Assembly (NCBI GenBank): GCA_004294445.1
Contig: REAZ01000011.1
Location: forward strand, 1 to 64,000
Origin: Cytophagales bacterium
Lineage (GTDB): Bacteria; Bacteroidota; Bacteroidia; Cytophagales; Thermoflexibacteraceae
DNA: 64,000 bases
Direction of reading: 5' to 3'
Positions 25,907-34,386 of the stretch are shown piece by piece. Within the stretch, counting starts at the first letter, position 1. Every line of letters begins with the position of its first letter. The translations under genes were made by a program, and so were the position numbers. The notes under the pieces were generated by a model. It worked only from the letters and a program-made list of their open reading frames with translations, had not been told where the DNA came from and did not search any database.

Positions 25907-26049
25907 GGTGAAGAAAATGGTTAGGCTAAATAAATAATTTAGAAAAAAACATATTTCCATTAACGAAAATAGTGTATTTTTAGTTTGAGAATATGTAAAT
26001 AAAAATATTCATTTATTGGGATAATTCCCTATCTTTACTGCTAAAAATT

Positions 26050-26403
26050 ATGTCTATGCCTAATAAATACATTAATTATGAAAAGTGGTTATTTATTCTC
26101 AAAAATCTATCCTTGTTAGACTAGATATCTGCAAAATTAAGGGAAAAATCTTTTCAAAAAGTCTTTCAGGTAGCAGAAATAGCCAAGTATAATGCTAAAG
26201 AAAGGCAGAAATATGAAGACAGCTTGAAATATTATCGAGATATAGAAAACTCATTAGAGCTGAAGTATGTGAAAGGCAAAGAGGAAGGACTCAAAGAAGG
26301 CTTACTTACTACAGCTCGTAATATGAAAAAAGAAGGATTTACAATAGCACAAATTATAAAAATAACTGGCTTGACAGAAGGTGAGATTAAAAAAAACGTA
26401 TAA
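26050..26403 (+). pseudogene. Remnant of an Rpn/PD-(D/E)XK nuclease family transposase
   Basis: One reading frame of 118 codons from ATG 26050 to TAA 26401-26403, interrupted by TAG at 26122-26124. Its content is the C-terminal half of the Rpn-like putative transposase family: EKWLFILKNLSLLD, then QVAEIAKYNAKERQKYEDS, KYYRDIENS, and the tail EGLKEGLL...GFTIAQIIKITGLTEGEI. The N-terminal PD-(D/E)XK nuclease part is absent. It is a decayed copy and not functional. It lies 31 bp before an M16 peptidase gene. Confidence 0.8.
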
Positions 26404-26433
26404 CATTAACTTTACTAAATTTTTATACCAAAA

Positions 26434-27669
26434 ATGATTGATTTCCAACACTTTACTTTAGAAAACGGATTGAAAGTTTACGTCCATGAAGACCACTCTG
26501 TGCCTACGGCAGCAATGAACATTCTCTACAATGTAGGCTCAAGAGATGAAAACCCCGAAAAAACAGGCTTTGCTCATCTTTTTGAACATCTGATGTTTGG
26601 CGGCTCGAAAAATATCCCTGAATACGATAAGCCTTTGCAGAAAGTAGGCGGGGAAAACAATGCTTTCACTTCCCCCGATATTACCAACTATTACCTTACT
26701 TTGCCCGCCCAAAACTTAGAAACGGCATTTTGGCTCGAATCTGACCGTATGATGTCCCTTAATTTTAACCCCGAAGTGCTGGAAGTACAGCGAAAAGTAG
26801 TCATTGAGGAGTTCAAACAACGCTACCTAAATCAGCCTTACGGAGATGTCTGGCTCAAACTCCGACCGCTTGCCTACCAAGTTCACCCCTATCAGTGGGC
26901 AACCATTGGCAAGGACATTTCGCACATCGAAGATGCTACTATGGAGGACGTAAAATCATTTTTCTATAAATATTACCTACCCAATAATGCTATTATGGTG
27001 CTGGCGGGCAATGTAAAAACAGATGATATTAAAAAACTGTCAGAAAAATGGTTTGCACCTATTCCCGCGGGAGAACAATATGTAAGAAATTTGCCAAAAG
27101 AACCCAAGCAAACAGAGGCACGTTTCATGGAAATACAAGCAGATGTCCCTGCCAATATGATTTATAAGGTATTCAAAATGAGTGATAAGCAATCTCCCCA
27201 ATACCTCCCAACTGATTTATTGAGCGATATTTTGGGGCGAAGCAAATCATCGAGGTTGCACCAAAAATTAGTGCAAGAAAGCCAACTATTTGCTGCCGCA
27301 AATGCCTACATCACAGGCTCGATGGACGAAGGGCTTTTTTGCGTAAGCGGCAAGGTAAAAGAGGGCGTAAGCATTGCCGATGCAGAGAACGCAATGAGCG
27401 AAGTAATAGCAGAAATAAAGCAAGAAAGGGTAAGCGAGGAAGAGTTGCAAAAGGTAAAAAATCAGGCAGAATCCACACTCATTCTTGGCGAAATAGAGGT
27501 ACTAAGTAGGGCAATGAATTTGGCGTACTGTGCCTTGCTCGGCGATGCCAACCTAATCAACGAAGAATCTGCAAAAATACAAGCTATTACAAAAGAAGAA
27601 CTTTTCAAAGTAGCCAATGAAGTGTTAAGCCCTGAAAGCTGCACAACTTTACATTACAAAATGAATTAG
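26434..27669 (+). CDS. M16 family zinc metallopeptidase (pitrilysin/processing peptidase type)
   Basis: 411 aa. The inverted zinc motif HLFEH is at H48, E51 and H52, with the distal ligand Glu at about 125-126 (VVIEEFKQR). It begins directly in the catalytic half (FTLENGLKVYVHEDHSVPTA), with no signal peptide. The single M16 repeat pair fits the short PqqL/YmxG-like forms. In many Bacteroidota this gene is followed by a second, inactive M16 partner. Here the next gene is modA, so the partner is missing or elsewhere. Confidence 0.92.
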   Translation: MIDFQHFTLENGLKVYVHEDHSVPTAAMNILYNVGSRDENPEKTGFAHLFEHLMFGGSKNIPEYDKPLQKVGGENNAFTSPDITNYYLTLPAQNLETAFWLESDRMMSLNFNPEVLEVQRKVVIEEFKQRYLNQPYGDVWLKLRPLAYQVHPYQWATIGKDISHIEDATMEDVKSFFYKYYLPNNAIMVLAGNVKTDDIKKLSEKWFAPIPAGEQYVRNLPKEPKQTEARFMEIQADVPANMIYKVFKMSDKQSPQYLPTDLLSDILGRSKSSRLHQKLVQESQLFAAANAYITGSMDEGLFCVSGKVKEGVSIADAENAMSEVIAEIKQERVSEEELQKVKNQAESTLILGEIEVLSRAMNLAYCALLGDANLINEESAKIQAITKEELFKVANEVLSPESCTTLHYKMN

Positions 27670-27694
27670 AAACAGCATTTTAAAAAAGTTGGAA

Positions 27695-28429
27695 ATGCAA
27701 AAAATATTTTTTTTATCATTCGTTTTGTTGCTCATTTCTGCAAACAGTGTCGCTCAAATCAGGGTAGCAACAGCAGCAAATTTGGCACTGCCAATGCAAG
27801 AAATCAAAGTAGCCTTTGAAAAAAAATATGCCGAGAAGGTAGAAATTATTGCAGCAGCTTCGGGTGTACTTTGTACGCAAATTCAGCAGGGTGCGCCCTT
27901 TGATGTGTTTCTTTCCGCAGATATGACGTATCCCGAAGTGCTTTCCAAGAAAAAATTGACTATGCAAAGCCCTAAATCATTCACTTTGGGCAGGTTAGTT
28001 GTTTGGTCAAAGAAAAAAACAAATATCAATGAACTAATCGCTTTCTTAGCAAGTGCCAACATTCAGACGATTGCAGTTGCCCAGCCCACACTTGCCCCGT
28101 ATGGAGCAGAAGCAATAAGCTATCTGAAAAACAATAAATTATTGGCAAAAGTAAAGAGCAAATTGGTCTATGGGGAAAGTATCGGCAAGGTAAATCAGTA
28201 CATCGCTGCGGGAGTAGTAGATGTAGCATTTACGGCTAACTCTGCCATCTTTGCCGAAGAGCTAAAAGACAAAGGCTTTTGGATAGAAATTCCTCATAAT
28301 GTGGGGATTCCTCATGGTGCGGTGGTGATAAAAAGCACTGCAAAAGCAAAAATAGCCCAGCTATTTTATGAGTATCTTTTTTCAGAAGAAGTAAAAGTCA
28401 TTCTTAAAAAATTTGGCTATACTTCCTAA
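27695..28429 (+). CDS. modA: Molybdate ABC transporter substrate-binding protein (ModA-like)
   Basis: 244 aa from the ATG at 27695; a TTG two codons earlier is also in frame. The signal peptide ends near VAQ (about residue 22). Body motifs are typical of ModA: RVATAANLALPMQEIKVAFE, AAASGVLCTQIQQGAPFDVF and LVYGESIGKVNQYIAAG. It binds molybdate or tungstate in the periplasm. No modB or modC lies alongside, so it is an orphan. It is cotranscribed with the M16 gene (25 bp gap) and its stop lies 5 bp from the convergent next gene. Confidence 0.85.
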   Translation: MQKIFFLSFVLLLISANSVAQIRVATAANLALPMQEIKVAFEKKYAEKVEIIAAASGVLCTQIQQGAPFDVFLSADMTYPEVLSKKKLTMQSPKSFTLGRLVVWSKKKTNINELIAFLASANIQTIAVAQPTLAPYGAEAISYLKNNKLLAKVKSKLVYGESIGKVNQYIAAGVVDVAFTANSAIFAEELKDKGFWIEIPHNVGIPHGAVVIKSTAKAKIAQLFYEYLFSEEVKVILKKFGYTS

Positions 28430-28434
28430 GCTAC

Positions 28435-29355
28435 CTAATCGATTGTTCCTGCAAATAAGCCGTTTCTCTCCAAAAAAAGGCGATAGGGTTTTTTGTAGGC
28501 TTCTGCATTAAAAGAGAGAGAAAGAGCCTGTTCAAAAGCCTGCATAGCATCCAAAGGCAGCCTCTTGTCCTCGAAATACCGAGCCTCAGCAAGTTTGCTA
28601 AAGGCTGTATCTCGCTTTCTATCTCTAAATATAGCATCTATTTCTTTGTTAATTTCTACAGTTTTTTCCTGCTCCATTTTCCCTATACGGTAGGTGTCAT
28701 TCTTGTAATCTTTGGCTAAATCTGCTCCTTTTGCATCGGTAGGCACTACTTGAATTAGCAAAACTTGATGCTGGGCAAACTTAGGGCTGGCAAGGTCTAA
28801 GAGAATTTGCTGCCGTTTTGCATCTTTGAAGTATAAGAGATTTTCTTGGGTATCATAGACCATCACCTGATAGAGTACAATTTTTTCTTTGAAGGGCAAC
28901 TGGCTAAGGGTATGCCATCTAAAAAAGAGTTTCGTACCATACATTTTTTGCTCGTTTGTGGGCAACAAAGCCATGACGGGAGCTACAGATTTCCGCCCCA
29001 TGTTTTTTAGAACTGTAGTTTCTTGTGCCAATTCGCCAATCGTATAGTAGAAATAATCGCTTTCCCAGCCTTTTGCTGCCGTTATTTGCTTTGCAAGGTC
29101 TTGACCCAAAAAAGTACCTTTTCGGGCTATCTCTATAACTTCCTTTTTCCCTACATAATAAATAGCAATATAGCTGCTATCGTCTGCTATGAGTAAGGTC
29201 TGTGTCGATTTGAATTCGCTCCCTATTTTTACTGCCTGCCCGTCAGCCGTAACATTACCGCTTAATGCCAATACTTTAAAAGTAATGTTTTGAGCAAAAA
29301 GAGTAGAAATACTCATTAGACAAAACAGAATAAATCCAAGACTCTTCATTTTCAT
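28435..29355 (-). CDS. Exported protein of unknown function, FecR-like N-terminus
   Basis: 306 aa with a clear signal peptide (about 1-21, ending LFA-Q). Residues 25-70 (KVLALSGNVTADGQAVKIGSE) look like the beta-stranded core of FecR/LysM-associated proteins. The middle (about 130-215) is Ig-like: FFRWHTLSQLPFKEKIVLYQ. The last 60 residues form helices compatible with a TPR pair (KLAEARYFEDKRLPLDAMQAFEQAL). The combination is that of surface or periplasmic scaffold proteins. I do not recognise a defined family, and no partner is evident. Confidence 0.7.
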   Translation of the reverse strand: MKMKSLGFILFCLMSISTLFAQNITFKVLALSGNVTADGQAVKIGSEFKSTQTLLIADDSSYIAIYYVGKKEVIEIARKGTFLGQDLAKQITAAKGWESDYFYYTIGELAQETTVLKNMGRKSVAPVMALLPTNEQKMYGTKLFFRWHTLSQLPFKEKIVLYQVMVYDTQENLLYFKDAKRQQILLDLASPKFAQHQVLLIQVVPTDAKGADLAKDYKNDTYRIGKMEQEKTVEINKEIDAIFRDRKRDTAFSKLAEARYFEDKRLPLDAMQAFEQALSLSFNAEAYKKPYRLFLERNGLFAGTID

Positions 29356-29482
29356 ATTTTTTTAATTACCAACTATAAAAATAGGAAAAAAAAATCATAC
29401 TCCAAATCTATTCCCAAAATATGGTTTCTGATATGCCATTAAAGTATGTCTTAGAGATGCCTCGCCAAGCCTACGGTATTTT

Positions 29483-30325
29483 CTACCTCTTAAGGAATAT
29501 ATATTGCTCCAAAATTGTTTTCTGATTTTCAGGGACTTTGATAAGATTAGAAATAAGCCAGCCCGTATTGTAGCCCGTCCGATTGTAGTTAGACACTTCG
29601 AAATACCAATTATTGAGTTGGAAAAAGTGAAACTTCACCTCCGATATAGTTTCAAATTTCAGATTTCCTTTTTTCATTTCATAGAAGAAAATAGTCAGGA
29701 AATCAGGTTTATAGCCTTTTTTGGTGTAAAGTTCTACATCTTTGATTTGCTCAAATGCCTTAATCAAGTTCATAAAGTCTATTTCGTGGCTTTGGGGATG
29801 CAAAAATTTCTTGCCTGCCTGCGTAGTATCTGCCAAAAATAGGCTATTGAACGGTGGGAAAAAGACATTATTCAGCACCCATTTCGTGCCTAAACCTTCT
29901 TTTTGTAGCTCTAAAAACAAGGTTACTATCTCTGCCTTCCCATTGTAATTAAAATTGGCTTTGACTTCCGAAAACCAACTACCTCCCTGAAAATTAAGAA
30001 ATTGTCCCTTGTCTTTTGAAGTAACGGCTTGTATAAACTCATTTTTCAAATTCGGTGTCATCGCCTGATTTTCAGCATTAAAAAGCAAATTGATATACTT
30101 TTTGCGTTGCTCTGGTTCTCTGTAGAGCTTGTCTGTACTCATGTATAACTTCCCGTTTTTGTCTTCCTCATTATTAAATCTGCGAAAAAACTGGCTCATC
30201 TGCTTAGTAGCAGCATAAAACGGTGTTTCATCGCCAAGGTAAGTACCTATCTGCTGGGCATGAGCCTGAGAAATAAAAGCAAGCACCATCAAAAATACAA
30301 TTAGCAATTTTTTTTGAGTATTCAT
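29483..30325 (-). CDS. Exported protein of unknown function
   Basis: 280 aa from the ATG at 30325, which places the signal peptide at the start (QKKLLIVFLMVLAFISQAHA-QQ). The longer frame from 30448 has no leader character. The mature part is aromatic-rich with no cysteine pattern or catalytic motif I recognise. Segments such as LNFQGGSWFSEVKANFNYNG and FEVSNYNRTGYNTGWLISNL suggest a beta-rich fold of lipocalin or NTF2 size. It is convergent with nothing and precedes the other unknown exported gene by about 127 bp. Function unknown. Confidence 0.7.
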   Translation of the reverse strand: MNTQKKLLIVFLMVLAFISQAHAQQIGTYLGDETPFYAATKQMSQFFRRFNNEEDKNGKLYMSTDKLYREPEQRKKYINLLFNAENQAMTPNLKNEFIQAVTSKDKGQFLNFQGGSWFSEVKANFNYNGKAEIVTLFLELQKEGLGTKWVLNNVFFPPFNSLFLADTTQAGKKFLHPQSHEIDFMNLIKAFEQIKDVELYTKKGYKPDFLTIFFYEMKKGNLKFETISEVKFHFFQLNNWYFEVSNYNRTGYNTGWLISNLIKVPENQKTILEQYIFLKR

Positions 30326-30507
30326 GGAAAAAGTATTGAAACAAAAATGATTTAAAATGTCTATGTTTAATAACAAAGTTCTTAAAAAGTTAGTCATCTT
30401 TGCCATTTTGGATAATTGATTTCCAAAATAAGGCAAGTCATTGCACAAAAATTCATAAAATTTCGTAAAGTTGCATCATAATAGTATCAAATTCAAATCT
30501 GAAACCC

Positions 30508-31146
30508 ATGTATGCACCAACTATAGCATTCTTATTCGTACGCTTCCAACTCATTGTGTTACGGCACTTTGTATTTAGCTCCGCTTACCACAAAAGCGAG
30601 GATGAGATACGTGCTGAGTACGAAATAGTGCAGAAAGCAAAAATGAACCCTCAGTTTTTTGCCCCGCTTTATGAGAAATATTACGATTCCATTTTTATCT
30701 ACATCAGCCGCCGCATAGATGACGAAGAACTGACAGCAGACATGACCGCCCAAGTTTTTTATAAATGCCTTAGAAGTTTAGAAAAATATGATTTCCAAGG
30801 AGTTCCATTTTCTGCATGGCTTTTTCGGATAGCTATTAATGAAATAAATCAGTTTTTTAAGCAGCAAAAAAACAAAGAACGCTCTGTAAGCCTCAAAGAA
30901 AAACACATCAATATTCTTTTTGAGGAGTTGCAACACCATGACGTAAAAGACAAGCACGATATTGTTATCAAACTCTTGGAACAGCTTGATAGTGATGATG
31001 TTCAGTTTGTAGAATTGCGATTTTTTGAAGGTCGCTCCTTCAAAGAAATTGGTTTTCTGCTTGGGCTTACCGAAGTAAATGCCAAGGTAAAAACCTATCG
31101 TATTTTAGCCAAATTAAAGGAATATGCAGAGAAATTATTACGATAA
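30508..31146 (+). CDS. RNA polymerase sigma-70 factor, ECF type
   Basis: 212 aa with region 2 (FAPLYEKYYDSIFIYISRR ... FSAWLFRIAINEINQFF) and region 4 (LLEQLDSDDVQFVELRFFEG, FKEIGFLLGLTEVNAKVKTY). The first 25 residues are oddly hydrophobic. An alternative GTG at 30556 would remove most of them, so the exact start is uncertain. The 3' end overlaps the next gene, a GT-C glycosyltransferase, by 23 bp, suggesting coupled expression. No anti-sigma gene is adjacent, which is unusual for ECF factors. It may drive this glycosylation cassette (inference). Confidence 0.88.
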   Translation: MYAPTIAFLFVRFQLIVLRHFVFSSAYHKSEDEIRAEYEIVQKAKMNPQFFAPLYEKYYDSIFIYISRRIDDEELTADMTAQVFYKCLRSLEKYDFQGVPFSAWLFRIAINEINQFFKQQKNKERSVSLKEKHINILFEELQHHDVKDKHDIVIKLLEQLDSDDVQFVELRFFEGRSFKEIGFLLGLTEVNAKVKTYRILAKLKEYAEKLLR

Positions 31147-33043
31147 ATTAAACACTGCTATTGTTCTTTTTTTGTTGGTAACGGGTTTTATATTGTTGTT
31201 CACACCTTATACTATTTACCAAACCAATATTATTTCGCACCTTGCGAGCTTAATGGAACTGTTGGGTTTGCCCAAAAAAGATTTTCCTACTATCTTATAT
31301 AATTTCCGAATTTCTAAAAATAATATTCTTGTTTTTAATTCAGGTATTCTTTTCATTATCAGCTCTGTAATTAATTTTTTCATACTTATTTATGCAAGAA
31401 AAAAATCTATTGCTGCTAAAGATATTTTCTTCTTTTTGCTAATTTTTAACGCCTTCAATTACTTGTTTTCCACCAACAGCTATGTCTGTGATGATATTTT
31501 GATAAGTTGCCGCACTGCCGATAATTTTGTAAACGGCTATGGCTTGCGATGGAACACCAGCGAAAGAGTGCAAAGTTTTACCAACCCACTTTGGTTATTG
31601 TTGATAATTATTTTGTACTATCCCTTACATTTTTTTGCCGAACCTCATGCCGTAGAAAAGTTTTGGTGGATAGTTATTTTGCTATCGTATAGTTTTTCTT
31701 TTTTACTTACCCATAAATTAGCGGTTTACTTCCTCAGAAGGCAAAATTATTGGCTGCTTATTGCAGTATTTCTTTTACTTTTTAGCTCTCGTGCCTTTGT
31801 CGATTTCATTTGCTCAGGCATGGAAAATCCACTTTCTTTCGTCTTGTTAGCGTGGTTTTACAAAGATTTTTTATCAAGAAAGCAAGAAAAAAATGTAGAA
31901 TTTACCAAACTCTATTTGATAGCGAGTTTGGCTTTCCTCAATCGCCAAGACAATGTGCTGTTTTGTATTTTTCCAATATTATTTCTCCTTTACGAGCAAT
32001 ATCAGCACAATAAAAAAATATCTCCTATTTTCAAATCTCTATTGATAGGCTTTGCGCCCGCCTATTGTTGGCTCATTTTTGCAGTTGTTTACTACGGGTT
32101 TCCCTTCCCAAATACCTACTATGCCAAAATGGAATTGGGCTATCTTGACATTATTTTTAAGCAAAGTATCAATTTTTTCTACATGACTTTTCTCAGAGAT
32201 ACTGCTACCGTCATTATCATTCTGTTGGGGCAGATGGCGTGCTTCTTTTTTAGGGATAAAAAATACATTATCAGTAGTTTATCTATTATTTTATTTTTGG
32301 TATATGTTTTTTTTACAGGTGGAGATTTCATGGGAACAAGATTTTTCAGTATGCCCGTAGTAGTTAGTATAATAATTTTAAGTATCTGTTTATCAGATAT
32401 TTATTTTATTCAGCGTATCGTAATTAATAAGTTTATTGTAGTGCTTGCCATTTCTTACAATTTTTTGGCTTACTACGCCCCTATTAAATATAGTTTTCAT
32501 TACAGAAGAATATTGGCAGAATATGGCAAAAGAGACCCGTATCTGTTTTACCTACAAAGAAGTTGCAGTTACTTATTTTTTGATAAGGCATTCTATTACA
32601 AAGCCTCTAATATTTTGTTTTATCAGCCCAATACCTATCCATTTTTTAAGTTCCTGCTAATCAATGACATAAACGAATGTATAGCGGTAGGCAAGCAGGG
32701 CGATAGAGCTATCATGGGCGGTGGTATTGGCATGATAGGAATATGCAGAGGCAAAAATTGTAGTGTCGTAGATTCTCTCGCATTGGCAGAACCTCTACTT
32801 GCCCGCCTTCCCGCCAAAGATTTGCAAAATGGCTTTTTCCCAGGTCATGTTCTTAGAAAGATGCCTAAAGGCTTGCTGGCTTCTCATCAGCAAAATACTA
32901 ACCTATTAGCAGACAAAGCATTAGCAGCTTATTATGACAAGATTTTGCTAATAAGTAGGGGAGAAATTTTTTCTTGGCAACGTTTTAGATATATTTGGCT
33001 ACTGAATACGAGTGAAAGAAAATACAAAAAACCTTACTTTTAA
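31124..33043 (+). CDS. GT-C family membrane glycosyltransferase (AftB/ArnT-like)
   Basis: 639 aa with about ten to twelve membrane segments. The first extracytoplasmic loop has the GT-C signature DDILISCRTADNFVNGYGLR followed by WNTSERVQSFTNPLW. This resembles the DD..I..R...N...G.G..WN.GE.V.G.T.PLW pattern of AftB-like and related lipid-phosphate-sugar-dependent transferases. GGDFMGTRFF in the middle is also typical. It would transfer a sugar from a polyprenyl-phosphate donor on the outer face of the inner membrane. It overlaps the sigma gene by 23 bp and is 5 bp from the DprE1-like gene, forming an operon. The acceptor is unknown. Confidence 0.82.
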   Translation: MQRNYYDKLNTAIVLFLLVTGFILLFTPYTIYQTNIISHLASLMELLGLPKKDFPTILYNFRISKNNILVFNSGILFIISSVINFFILIYARKKSIAAKDIFFFLLIFNAFNYLFSTNSYVCDDILISCRTADNFVNGYGLRWNTSERVQSFTNPLWLLLIIILYYPLHFFAEPHAVEKFWWIVILLSYSFSFLLTHKLAVYFLRRQNYWLLIAVFLLLFSSRAFVDFICSGMENPLSFVLLAWFYKDFLSRKQEKNVEFTKLYLIASLAFLNRQDNVLFCIFPILFLLYEQYQHNKKISPIFKSLLIGFAPAYCWLIFAVVYYGFPFPNTYYAKMELGYLDIIFKQSINFFYMTFLRDTATVIIILLGQMACFFFRDKKYIISSLSIILFLVYVFFTGGDFMGTRFFSMPVVVSIIILSICLSDIYFIQRIVINKFIVVLAISYNFLAYYAPIKYSFHYRRILAEYGKRDPYLFYLQRSCSYLFFDKAFYYKASNILFYQPNTYPFFKFLLINDINECIAVGKQGDRAIMGGGIGMIGICRGKNCSVVDSLALAEPLLARLPAKDLQNGFFPGHVLRKMPKGLLASHQQNTNLLADKALAAYYDKILLISRGEIFSWQRFRYIWLLNTSERKYKKPYF

Positions 33044-33048
33044 AATAC

Positions 33049-34368
33049 ATGAAAATAGCAAATTGGGGTAATTATCCGATGGTCGAGGGAAATATTACCT
33101 CTTTGGAATTTGAGGACGAAATCAGGCATTATGCCGCACAACAACACTCTTTTACCATCAGGGGCAACGGCAGAAGCTACGGTGATTCGTCTTTGGACAC
33201 ACACATTTTCTCTACACTTAAGTTCAACAAAATTCTTTCTTTCGATACAGAAAAAGGTATAATTTGCTGTCAATCAGGGGTTTTACTTTCGGAAATTTTA
33301 GCATTAATCGTTCCCAGAGGCTTTTTTCTGCCCGTAACGCCTGGCACCAAATTCATCACTGTTGGTGGGGCTATCGGGGCTGACGTACATGGCAAAAATC
33401 ACCACAAAGACGGCTGTTTTTCGGCACATCTCATTGATTTTGAGCTATTAAATGCCAATAATGAAATCATCAAATGCTCAAAAACTGAAAATGCTGACCT
33501 ATTTTGGCTTACTTGCGGCGGCATGGGCTTAACAGGGATAATTTTGAGTGCTACTTTTGGCTTAAAAAAAATAGCAACCGCCTATATACGCCAAGAAAGT
33601 ATCAAAGCACGTAATTTGGACGAAATCATGGATTTGTTTGAAGATTCGCAGGATTGGACTTATACGATGGCGTGGTTAGACTGCTTGCAGAAAGGCAAAT
33701 CACTCGGTCGGTCGGTGATGATGAGAGGAGAACACGCTGAAATAGAAGAAATTAGCGAACAGAAAAAAGCAAGACCTTTGGCATTAGATATCAAACCAAA
33801 ACTTGCTATCCCTTTTTATTTCCCTAATTTTGCCCTCAATACTTTTTCGGTCAAATCATTTAATTTTCTTTATTACCACAAGCAATTTACCAAGCAAAGC
33901 AATCAAATTATTCCGTATGAACCGTTTTTCTATCCTTTAGATGCCATTTATCATTGGAACAGAATGTACGGAAAAAATGGTTTTACGCAGTATCAGTTTG
34001 TACTTCCCAAAGAAAGTAGCAAGGAGGGCTTGGAACACATACTCAGGCGAATAAGCAAAAGCGGACAAGGCTCTTTTTTAGTAGTTCTGAAACTTTTTGG
34101 CAAGGCAAACCTGCTTTCTCCCCTATCTTTCCCGATAGAGGGTTATACGCTGGCATTGGATTTCAAAATTCAGAAAGGCATTTTCGAACTCTTGGACGAG
34201 TTGGACAAAATAGTGCTTGACTTGGGCGGAAGACTCTATTTAGCAAAGGATGCGCGCATGAAAGCTAATTTCTTTTTACAAACCTATCAGCTTGATAAGC
34301 AGAATATTAACAAGCATTTTTCTCGCTCAAAATTCGACTCGCTCCAAGCAAAAAGATTATTAGATTGA
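33049..34368 (+). CDS. DprE1-like FAD-dependent oxidase (decaprenylphosphoryl-ribose oxidase family)
   Basis: 439 aa flavoprotein of the vanillyl-alcohol oxidase fold. FAD-binding motifs are RGNGRSYGDSSLD and PVTPGTKFITVGGAIGADVHGKNHH. The last matches the mycobacterial DprE1 signature HGKNHH, including the His that holds FAD in that family. DprE1 oxidises the 2'-OH of polyprenylphosphoryl-ribose, the first step of epimerisation to the arabinose donor. DprE2, the reductase partner, is not in this window: the next gene is a convergent histidine kinase. It lies 5 bp after the GT-C gene, which would be a natural user of the product. Confidence 0.88.
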   Translation: MKIANWGNYPMVEGNITSLEFEDEIRHYAAQQHSFTIRGNGRSYGDSSLDTHIFSTLKFNKILSFDTEKGIICCQSGVLLSEILALIVPRGFFLPVTPGTKFITVGGAIGADVHGKNHHKDGCFSAHLIDFELLNANNEIIKCSKTENADLFWLTCGGMGLTGIILSATFGLKKIATAYIRQESIKARNLDEIMDLFEDSQDWTYTMAWLDCLQKGKSLGRSVMMRGEHAEIEEISEQKKARPLALDIKPKLAIPFYFPNFALNTFSVKSFNFLYYHKQFTKQSNQIIPYEPFFYPLDAIYHWNRMYGKNGFTQYQFVLPKESSKEGLEHILRRISKSGQGSFLVVLKLFGKANLLSPLSFPIEGYTLALDFKIQKGIFELLDELDKIVLDLGGRLYLAKDARMKANFFLQTYQLDKQNINKHFSRSKFDSLQAKRLLD

Positions 34369-34386
34369 AATAAAAACAATGATAAG

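Noticed and set aside
30464-30468. A TTTCGTAA stretch upstream of the sigma gene as a BlaI operator
   Set aside because: The left half-site is TTCAT, not TACGA, so the palindrome is absent.
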